From: Zygaena filipendulae
Taxonomy: Eukaryota; Arthropoda; Insecta; Lepidoptera; Zygaenidae
Assembly (NCBI GenBank): GCA_907165275.2
Contig: OU015664.1
Coordinates: 3,620,001 to 3,684,000 of the forward strand
Length of the DNA stretch: 64,000 bases
Direction of reading: 5' to 3'
Numbering within the stretch: the first letter of the stretch is position 1; each line of letters starts with the position of its first letter. Positions 54,903 through 64,000 of this stretch are shown piece by piece. The position numbers and the translations under genes are program-made. The notes under the pieces are model-generated. The model made no database searches. It was not told the DNA's origin and saw only the letters and a program-made list of their open reading frames with translations.

Positions 54903-57715
54903 AGCTTTTCAAGTTGAATCCAATTCACTTTCCTCTGTCAGGGGCTTCAGAAATTCCGGTGAGGTATATGCAGGCAGGTGCCGTGGTATTTGCCCGGGAT
55001 GATCCGGACGATATCGACGATCGGTATACATTTCATCGGTATACTACAGTTTGGAGTAAAATTTGAGGATTAGATAAATTTCTGTTTCTAAACTCTTGGA
55101 TCTTGGACCTCTTGGTTAAACTACTTTGGTCATAGTGCTTACCTACAAATTGCGGAGTAAGTTTCTGTTTCATCTAAACTCTATGATGGATTTTTCTTTG
55201 ATACCCATTGGTTAAACTGCTTTAGATGTCATTACCAAAACGATTGACTGCGTTAAAATTGACATGGAATTAACCAACCAATAGGTTAATACTTGTTTGC
55301 ATCTTTTAAATATACAGTGGTGTAAGGAAATTTATGATACACAAATAAAAAATAACATATTGTGTGTGAATATTTTTAAGCATTGTACCTACCGAAGTAC
55401 CAAGCTTCTGGTGTAAATAGACTACAAACCACTCGTGTAAATTTGACAGTAAGTACCTATACTTTAGATGTCCCTAGTCTATACTGTGTCTATACCTACC
55501 TCATATAACACTATATAGTAAATATTTCTATATAGGTTTCACAAGACAAAAATGGAAATGATCGGTGTCAATTGGAATAGCAATTTCGATAAAATAGCAT
55601 GCTTTTCTAATAAGATCGATAGCTGTTTGCGCCATCTAGTGTCAAGTAGCAAGATTATATTGAATTCATCACTTAAATACTTCGCAACTCCAATAGGTGG
55701 CAGCATAGTTTTCAGTATGAATGAAAGTTGGCGAGCGACTCTCCTTTTACAAAATATTTATTGGATATCATGCTAAGTCGTAAACAGGGATGTTATGAAA
55801 TGGAGATCCTTTTTCGTTCTTGAATGTCCTTGGTTTTTATATCTTGAGCAACCACACGTGCCTAGTTTTCAAACTATGTAGACTTTGTAGTACAAAGCAA
55901 TACATAATCTTTTTGTTAAGAAAGTGTTAGATAAAGGTATTTTATTTGTAAATATGTCTATTACTGTTTACACACAACACAGATGATGATAAAGAATTCT
56001 TGGGTGTTGCAACATTTTTTTGTAAAACTAAGCAGGCACTACCTTACGCACTTTTTGTACTTTGGTTTATTTGATAGACATTATATTATTATGTAAGTAC
56101 GTTCTTAGTAAATGTAAAAGTGCAGTTACTGAACACGTTGCTTTCGTTGTTTTTCGATAGTTTTTTTCTTTTCCGCATTAAGCATTCTACCAATTGAACT
56201 ATGTAGCTTCCATATCACTTAAAAGTTTTACAATATCTTTAATATTTACGAAACAATCGTCTGGACACGCTTAGCATTTCCAACCTGTATATGGATGAAA
56301 AAACTGATGTTGATATAGAAATGTAGAATCTAGAACACCTACCTACCTGTATTTCTCACAGCATTTCGCAATAAGTCGCTCGCGTCTGCCGCGTCACGTC
56401 GCTACCCGTAGGTAGGTACAATCAGCAGCTGCAATATATAAAAACGTTTGTCTATCCTTGAACTTTATTACTATTGCAATAAGATTCAATGCGTGTCAAG
56501 TGTTTACATATTGGTGTTTCTTACTGTACATACCTACCCCGCTCCACTACTCCCAAACCTCCAGCGACGAGCTAAGCTGCGTCCTCACGGCGCGGCGGTG
56601 GCTTTCCATCAACGTTGATTGATAAGCTTTGCCCCACGAGATAGTCATGCTTCTGTCGCGCTGCGATAGGTAGGCACCGGTGGTAGGCACCTCTAAGCCT
56701 ATTTCTAACACTGTCGTTTAGTGTGGATACGACGCTACGTTTTGTAGAGAAACTACTTTAGGTACTTTTAGAAACAAAAAACTAGGTCTTTTCTGCAGTG
56801 CGACATTTTGAAACATTTTTGTACTTAGTAAAATTGTTATCTACTTGCACGATATGGATGCTGGTCCAAAATAAAAGTTATTATTATTAATACGTACGTT
56901 TTTGACTGATTTTTATGTTTTTTTATTTTATTTTCAACGATAAATTTGAGGCAAGTAGGTACCTAATACTTAACCTGTAAGTACCTGCGTATATAGTTAC
57001 GTCACAGATAATATAATACTATACGTAAAATACTCTAAACAGGTATGACATAAAATTAGAACTCTATGCTTAATGCATGCTGAATAAACTTGATAGCTTA
57101 TAATTACAACTGCGTATCTACTATAAAACGTACGTTCTAACATTATTGATGACTAAACAACGCCCTCCCCCGCCACCGAAGTCGTACGGGCCCAAAATAC
57201 GAAGTGGGGTCAAACGCCAACATTTAGCTGCGAAGTCCGAGATCTCATGGAGCAATGCACACGAAATAATATCTAATTCGCACGTGGTAGAGTTGAAATT
57301 GATTCGTCGGTGATTGCGTTTAAAGTCTGAGAGTTCTGGGCGAGGGTGTCGGCGGTTTCACCCCCCCAGGTGGTTGAGCCGTTTTACCACGTTAGGCTGG
57401 GACGGTCGCCTGTAATTTTGGGGTCTAATGCGACTATTCCTATTTCAAGCTACCCCTGGAGGGTTAAGCATGGGCCTGACACGGTAGATAAGATTGTGTG
57501 TACCAAAGTAGCAGGTAATGGGTATGTACTTAGCATCCGTAACGTGCTTGCTTCGTGAAGTTGTGATTACCTACATATTTGTTTATAGGAGTATTTTATA
57601 GCTCCCAATTTCGAGATTTCCAAACTTTACCTATATAGGTAGTAGGTACCCTATAACATATTTACAAACTACCTACCTAATTGAAAGCTAAAGGTATACC
57701 TACATAATTGAAACT
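54903..57715. other. Long stretch without a recognised gene
   Basis: Contains the imperfect direct repeat at 55074 and a GC-rich patch at 56540-56700. ORFs of about 70 codons near 55552 and 57346 have no motif. Confidence 0.35.
55074..55230. repeat. Imperfect tandem duplication, about 84 bp unit
   Basis: Unit 1 and unit 2 share TTTCTGTTTC, CTAAACTCT, TGGTTAAACT and CTTT in the same order and spacing, with a few small insertions. Confidence 0.5.
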
Positions 57716-57893
57716 TATATTGTTAATATGAATATGAGTTTGTTTGTTATGATTTCACGCCTTAACTGACTAGATAGGTACACGTTATCATGAGGTATCT
57801 TTGATCCAGAAAAAAGTACTGTTCCCGAGGGATTGAAAATTGACCCACATAATCTACTTACATAAACGCGAGCGAAGTCGCGGGCAGAAGCCG
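57716..57893 (+). mobile_element. Helitron-like element, degenerate
   Basis: TTAATATGAATATGAGTTTG, TTATGATTTCACGCCTTAAC, ACGTTATCATGAGG, CTGTTCCCGAGGGATTG and a GCGAGCGAAGTCGCGGGCAG hairpin-like end. Confidence 0.55.
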
Positions 57894-60191
57894 GTATACC
57901 TATAAGTAGATAATATAATTTAATAAACCCAATTGTACGCCTAAATGCAAAAGTTGGTGTGTGTCCAACCGAAAATAAAAAAACAAGAATTTCTAATTAT
58001 TGATAAATTTATTATACCTGCTTACCATTTAACTTCTTTTAGGAGTAGGTATTTTATTCAGCCGATAGTTGTTTTGGTTAGGCTTCTAAAATCCAAAGCT
58101 CAGAACAAAGGCAGCGGCACACAAATACAAGCTTCGGCAACGCGACGCGAATATTAATGCGTGCATTGGAACGCCGTGTGGCTTAATTAATTGGGTTTAC
58201 TAAGGGTTGCTCCACACTTAACTATACACGCGGTTTACCGACTGAAGACGAATTTATTTAAATAACAACTGTCAATCGTGAATGGAAAATCGGTGCTCCG
58301 TTTTCTCGAAACACTTCCATTGTTAATCAAAAGGAACTAATATTAAAAAGATAAAATATTTGATATTTTGAATGTTTGTTTGTCAAAAGGCATTCAACAT
58401 ACCTACAGGTCCGTGCACTTAACCGATTCTAAAAATTATTCCATTGGTATGAAGCTATATACATATAGTATCCCTGCGTGATATAATATGTATGTAGAAT
58501 ACCTACATTTATCGGTCTAGTACTTCCACATATTACCCACCTCTACATCTAAACTTATACCCTTACAATATTTACAATTTCATAACATTGGTTAGATAAA
58601 AACATTGATATGGATGTTGTCAAGGAATTCGAATCAAAAAAACTCATGTCCAGGTACAATTTAGAAGGTTCCGGACTAGATGGAGTGTGTGGGTAAAATC
58701 ATTATCAGTATTATATTATCTGTGCCTGAACTAAGGGGGATGTCAACGGAGGTGGGGTTGACAACTTTCTTAAGGCATCTTCAAGTTTCTATGATTTGTG
58801 TAAATAAAGCTTCTTTTTGGTTTTTTTAGTGCCGTGCCGGTTTAAAACCATGTATAGGTTAAAAACCTCATCGGTTGTGTGGGGAGGCCCTAAGGCGTTA
58901 GGTGTGGTTTGATGGCTCGAGTGCCTGGAACGCCTGATTTGTATATCTTCGGGCGCGACGCGCTGACAATGAAATTGGTCTTATTCCCAACATTTGGGAT
59001 GTCGAAAGCTTAACGAGCAAGCGCGGGGTGACTCCAGATTAGGTACAATACGTTCCACGTGGCCTCTCTATAACGACCACTTAACATATTAGGTAAATAA
59101 AAATAAACAAGTTCTAGAATCTAGATTCACTTTTTTTTATATTGTAGAGGTAGGTATTTATTGTACGTACCTAGGTATCCATTTTTTGTATTGTGCTTAT
59201 TAATTGGAAAACTATTTCGTATGCTAAATATTTAAAAATTAATTAATTATTAATTTACAGGTAACCTATAAATAATTAAAAGTTTGATTATGTATCTTGA
59301 TACTAGCAATTTAACATTTATTTTTATTTATTTTTTATTTATTGAACCAAAACATATATTATAAACATGTAGGTAGGTACCTATTATTCAAATATTTGTA
59401 AATGTTTTAACTTGCACCTACTCACTTATTATAATTAATTTACATATCGGTAAACATAAACAATCTCCATACACCTGTCCTAGCAAAGGCCTCCGCTCCA
59501 CAATGGCTCAACAAAAACCAAAAATTAAACAACGTCCTTTGTTGGTGAAAACGCTAAATTGAGGAAATTTCCATCCATTCTCCAGCCAGGCGTCATCCGC
59601 GCCTAAACCCCGCTTCAATTTCAATAGCACCCCCTACATACTCCTTACACCCTTTAGGACGCCCCCATCACGCCATCCTTCCTTTTCTAACTACCGCTGG
59701 CACCGTAGACGAGAGAGGGACGGCGCTACCTACAGGGCCGGTCCGAAAGTTAGACATATATTATTGTATTATACGATCGTAGGTGGTACGAGGGTGAAGA
59801 TTGATGCCACGGGCGGGGGGCGGCGGGGCGGCGGGGCGGCGGCGAGGGGTAGTTTCGGCAACCCTATGGATGGCAACGTAACGAAATTTGCGTGACGCAC
59901 GCGTGTGTGAGTGGAACACGGCCTCATATTTCACGTGAACGGAATTAGGTGGAGAAATTAATTTTCAAGTTTTCAATACTTGTACACATACATACCTACT
60001 TTATATTGTGGAAAGGAAAAATTGGCTGGGATATGGGTCGTACGGATATTAAAATTGAAATTAAACATGTGTAAGGCTTCCAGGCAATTCGGCTCGGGTT
60101 GTCGGTGCGGTTACGTGATGGGAAGCAATGTTAAATTACATGTTCATTTTGCATAGGTTAGGTTTACTGCACTGTGCTCGTTTCGGCTGAT
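57894..60191. other. Long stretch without a recognised gene
   Basis: Holds a possible LINE tail at 59310-59400 (TTATTTATTTTTTATTTATT), a patch at 58800-59060 preceded by AATAAAG and a T-rich AG, and a G-rich block at 59811. None can be assigned to a gene. Confidence 0.35.
59811..59849 (+). promoter_or_regulatory. G-rich block, possible G-quadruplex
   Basis: Runs GGG, GGGGGG, GGGG, GGGG, GGGG separated by CGGC-type spacers. Fits the G3+N1-7 quadruplex pattern on the plus strand. Could mark a promoter, but no gene start was seen beside it. Confidence 0.4.
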
Positions 60192-60398
60192 TGTAAATAA
60201 AAGAAACTGTTTCTGACAATTCTATAGTTGTTTATTTCTGTGTTCACGAGCTTACTATGTAGTACTTAAAGTTAGTTTACAAGGTGCGCGAGCGCACGCC
60301 GCAGAGGCTAGGAGGGGTCTGTTGAGACCGCGGCTCGCGTTCATTAGCATAACCAAAAGTAGTGCGTCAGCGTACAAGATTGCTGAGACGCTACATCA
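60192..60398 (-). mobile_element. LTR of a Gypsy-type retrotransposon
   Basis: Read on the minus strand, 207 bp starting TGATGTAGCG and ending TTTACA (TG...CA), with an AATAAA signal inside (CACAGAAATAAACAAC), preceded directly by a purine tract. This arrangement marks it as a 3' LTR of a minus-strand element. No second full LTR lies in the window. Confidence 0.7.
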
Positions 60399-60412
60399 TT
60401 CCCCCCTTTTTC
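60399..60412 (-). other. Polypurine tract of the LTR element
   Basis: GAAAAAGGGGGGAA on the minus strand, adjoining the TG of the LTR, as in the plus-strand primer of LTR retrotransposons. Confidence 0.7.
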
Positions 60413-60475
60413 CAAAATTTTTGAGGAACAAAAAATTTTCCAAAACCTGTTACGCTAAAATTTATATAAAACAAA

Positions 60476-60736
60476 ACAAAACGCATACACATAGATATTG
60501 TAGGCCCGTTGCGAATCTCTGAAGATGGTTTTAGGTATTGTCTCACGATAATTGATAGATTTACCAGATGGCCGGAAGCCATTCCTTTGAAAGAAATTAC
60601 AGCTGAAAACGTAGCGAAAGCATTATTCGAGACATGGATTTCACGTTTTGGTTGTCCTGTTAAACTTACGAGTGACCAGGGCAGGCAATTCGAGAGCGAT
60701 TTGTTTAAGGAATTAATGAAGGTAATGGGTATGAAT
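60476..60736 (+). pseudogene. Gypsy-type integrase core fragment, inverted relative to its LTR
   Basis: The plus-strand frame reads [23 protein letters not shown] and [10 protein letters not shown], the integrase (rve) core with both catalytic Asp residues in view; the third catalytic residue (Glu) is absent because similarity stops at GMNKI. From there the frame runs into a second copy of a 21-base LTR segment (60737-60757) and ends at 60781. Upstream the frame is closed by a stop at 60467. Being on the plus strand next to a minus-strand LTR, the fragment has been inverted. Not functional. Confidence 0.8.
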
Positions 60737-60781
60737 AAGATTGCTGAGACGCTACATAGGCTATCATATTTCTCATATTAA

Positions 60782-62110
60782 CGTTGATCTATAATTCTAT
60801 TTATATTACAGAAGCCATAAATTGGATCGCTGTGAAAGTACCTTAATATCTACTTATATAGTATCCCTACTCGTATTTTATTAAAAGAAAATAAATTTTC
60901 GTTGAAAAACTTGCTCACGAAGTATTTTCTGAGTGCCATTATCTTATGTCAGAAGCAATAAAATGTAAAGCTTTACACCAATTAAAAAAAAAACATATTT
61001 AACCGAATTCGCTAACACATAGTAGGTACCTATAGGTATAAAAAAAATCAATTAGTAGGTCCATGTAGATTGTCGGTATAAGGTTATGTTTTCATGGTGA
61101 ATATAGGAATATAAAAGAGAAAAGAAATGCGTTTATTTTCTCCCATAAATAAACAAAAAGTTATCTAATAGTCCAATAAAAAATAAACATTTTTAAACTA
61201 AAATAGAGGTAGGTATTGTGACGTAAACCCAGTATACTTTCATTAGGTACCTATGTCCTAAGGCAGTAAGTATTATAAAGGTGCTAGATAGTTCTGATGA
61301 CAAAGACAAATACAGCCAGCAATGCACGCTGAATAACTTAAAGAGTCATTGACCTGGTGCCCGCCATTTAAAAAAAAAAATAACAAGCCCGTTGTTCCGG
61401 GAAGTTCGATAAAACCTATTCAAAGTTCAAAGTCAGGGCGGGAAACTCCATTGTACTAATTACGCGGCAGACGGCGCGCTTTCGCTTTCGCCGACGCTCG
61501 TTTTAATTATTTTTTTTTTCATCGTCTCGGCGTCTGCCAGGAACTCGGGAAAAACTCGCGACAGGATAGCGCGGATGCGCCTTAACTGTCAGCCGAGGAG
61601 GGGAAAATAATACGAGAACCGAAAGTTACCATAAAAAACCCTTCCTTCAGGACCCTTATTCAATGTGGCTATATATATGTATAGGTATATGTATATGTGA
61701 CTTACAAGTCTCATTATGATAACGCGCCACAAAAATTGTATACGTAAACGTAAATTACGTATACGTAAATTGTAACGTCGCTATGTTCCTGAATACCTTC
61801 TTTAATATAACTTTTGTTCGAAGGTAATGAAGCTATCCTTACTAATATTTTAAACGCATAATTGGGCTAATGTTTTTTTTCTTCATTATTTGAAGAAGTA
61901 AGAAGTGAAATAACAAAAAATATTTACTCATATAAGAAAACCGTTTGAATCAAAGCGGTCACTATATCTGGGAGCTGCGATTACATCTGCTTATCACTAT
62001 TAAAAACTCGAATAGTAGGTAATGCTGCAGGTAACAATAAAATTGGTTCGTAAGACAAAAGAAGAAGGAAAAAAAATCAAGATTATTATAAACTAAACGA
62101 ACATAAAAAA
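60782..62110. other. Unassigned DNA
   Basis: A CpG-rich patch at 61460-61600 (TCGCTTTCGCCGACGCTCG). 61648-61797 may be a worn MITE (GACCCTTATTCAATGTGGC at its left) around the hairpin at 61738. Confidence 0.35.
61738..61764. repeat. Perfect 10-bp-arm hairpin
   Basis: GTATACGTAA and TTACGTATAC around ACGTAAA. Confidence 0.75.
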
Positions 62111-62325
62111 TTGACGACCCGATCTGTGGAGTAAAGGTCACCATGCCTACCTGCTAACCAAGAGGTTTGAAATACAAGGTTCCACTTTCGATATAATGTA
62201 GGTACAATTATGTCATAATAAGCAGTAGGTACCACGTTTGCTTGGTTTTCAGGACACGAGCTTATAATTTAGTGTGGAGCACAAGTAAATCTGTGTGGTG
62301 TGAACTGGATTATTATTATTATTCA
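62111..62325 (+). mobile_element. tRNA-derived SINE, copy 2
   Basis: Same order as the copy at 19482: TTGACGACCCGAT, a degraded A box, CACCATGCCTACCTGCTAAC, a degraded B box, TACCACGTTTGCTTGG, GACACGAGCTT, TTTAGTGTGG and an (ATT)5 tail. It lacks the LINE insert of copy 1. Confidence 0.75.
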
Positions 62326-64000
62326 TTTAAATGAAAAATAATTGGGAAAGCAAGAGAATGTTTATTTCGTAATCTATCGAACAACGACGCACCTACAGTA
62401 TTCTTACGTAGACTGTTATAGCAAACTTCGCGCTCGCTCAATCTTTGATACTTTCTTCGTGCATTTTTTCAGCTCTCCTTATTAATGAAAAGTAGGTTAC
62501 CAACTTGGTTCGCCTTAAGAATGAAAGTTACGCCGACGTTGCCGTAGGTCGTAACCACTCTTTTATTTTTGTCTAACAAACTTCTTATATTAAACACTAT
62601 GCCCCATGTTGCCCTTAATCTTTTATACCTACCTACATATCACAATATAGCTCATGTTTTTGGTGAAATTATGTTTATAAATGTTTACCTCAATATCTGT
62701 TCACTAAACAAAATAGCAATTTAATTTACAATAATTAATATGTAATTAGTATGCTTTTTATTTTTACTCTATTTTTTATATTTTTAAACATTAAACACTA
62801 AACATTAAACAGAATTTATTTTATTTCTGTTATTTACCTTAATATTACATAGATATAGAGTAAAACAATATATAGTAAAAGAATAAAATTGTTTTGATAG
62901 AGTAAAAGTGTTTTGATATTGCCGACGGCAAAAAAATTCTCTTAAGATAAATTATTTGACATGCCTCTTATTAGTGCCACAAAATCAAACATAGGTAGCT
63001 ATACCTATATACAGTTTATTTTTTATGTTATTATAAGGTCTTACAATCCCATACAAAAGCAATTTTAAAAAGTTGCATCGAAGCGAACTGTACTATTCAG
63101 AAATTTTCATTAAATAAACGCAAATTCATACTTAAGTTTATGATTAAAAGTTGGTTTCAAAAAGAACTCTGCTAGGTACTTCACAGATTTTAATTTTGTA
63201 GTTTTTTTTTTAGCATGTTTACGTAGCTTTTGTGTGGATATTTTTTTTGATATATTAATAAAAATCTGTGATATCTATAATTATTAGTTATCCATTAGAT
63301 ATCCTTAACAATGCGATAGTTAATAATAAAAATAAACTTTTTAAACAAACAGAAAACGTCGTTGCAGATAACCAAACCGTGACAGTTAGAGAATCATTAA
63401 TTATCTATTAAAAAATAATCCTTTTTATATGTCAAAACCCATTCAGTTTCGGTGAGAGGACACGGGATTACCTGGCATAAAACCCATAAAAAATAAAGCA
63501 AACAAACGGTACAATAGACTACCCACGGAGCGTAAGGTGGGTGCGTTTTTTTTATTCAGCTACCCAAAAGAAAATAAAATTCATAAAGAAAAAAGACGCT
63601 ACTACCGTCTTATTTATTGCTGGCCCTACATAGTCTCTACACGAATATCTACAATTAAAATATGATTCTTTTAAAGAATTTTTATTAATAATATTATTAT
63701 AAGTTGTCCGTTAACATCCGAATGCATGCTCGATAACTTCACACCCTAAGGAAGCAATCCTTCAATCGTGTGCCACTCACAACATGCCTTAGGCTATATG
63801 GGTCGGCTAAATCTTCCTGAGAACGCATGCATAATAATCATCTTCCGAGAGCTCTATAATAAAACGCAATCTCGAATTACCCTTTAAAAAAAACTTGGGG
63901 TCACCCTTTTGCTACCTGAGGGTGACATTTTTTATTCACACTTCCGTCAAAAAACGCATAATATGCAAAAAGGACTGTTATTTTCTTTGATAGAGTATCG
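62326..64000. other. Unassigned AT-rich DNA
   Basis: Very AT-rich with no recognised exon, repeat or RNA gene up to the window edge. Confidence 0.4.

Overview
The window looks like a gene-poor, AT-rich stretch of a lepidopteran (moth or butterfly) nuclear chromosome. The call rests on three things seen in the sequence: dozens of short Helitron-like repeats of the kind common in Lepidoptera (sense copies start near TCCTACTAATATTATAAA and end in a CCGCGG hairpin plus CAGCTAG), tRNA-derived SINEs and RTE-like LINE remnants, and eukaryotic splice signals. Nothing bacterial, viral or CRISPR-like was seen. No database search was possible, so family names come from motifs and structure.

One convincing protein-coding gene was reconstructed, on the minus strand at 44607..40698. 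Four coding exons (44607-44519, 44018-43785, 42358-42223, 40853-40698) have matching splice phases (2, 2, 0). They encode a 204-residue secreted Ly6/uPAR (three-finger) protein with a signal peptide, a very acidic linker, a KRR basic site, a ten-cysteine Ly6 domain ending in Cys-Asn, and a hydrophobic GPI-anchor-like C-terminus. A TATA box lies about 64 bases upstream of the ATG. Its introns hold Helitron-like copies, a MITE and a fold-back element. Two weaker coding candidates are 18278-18439 (+), which resembles a signal-peptide first exon, and 47873-48121 (-), a GC-rich 82-codon ORF.

Most of the rest is transposon debris. (1) About 40 Helitron-like copies occur, several in head-to-tail tandem. 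(2) Eight MITE or fold-back families are present, four of them with two or three copies here: TA-flanked GTCCGTC elements carrying CRE-like TGACGTCA sites (1935, 9653, 53716), GGGGCCGTATTT elements (2258, 54754), CCGCACTC fold-backs (24315, 54515) and CCCTTATTCAC elements (694, 43507). (3) tRNA-derived SINEs lie at 19482, 33530, 33760, 39201 and 62111. (4) Many LINE 3' tails are present, some with clear target duplications. (5) A rearranged Gypsy-type LTR remnant lies at 60192-60781. Nested insertions give relative ages at several places.

Between the repeats are long AT-rich stretches with no recognised content, broken by short CpG-rich patches (about 3436, 13560, 27610, 48040, 48800, 51125, 53340, 59811) that may be promoters, 5' exons or conserved regulatory DNA. 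Copies of one repeat also differ by 4-base insertions that create TACCTA/TAGGTA words, and these words are scattered through the whole window.
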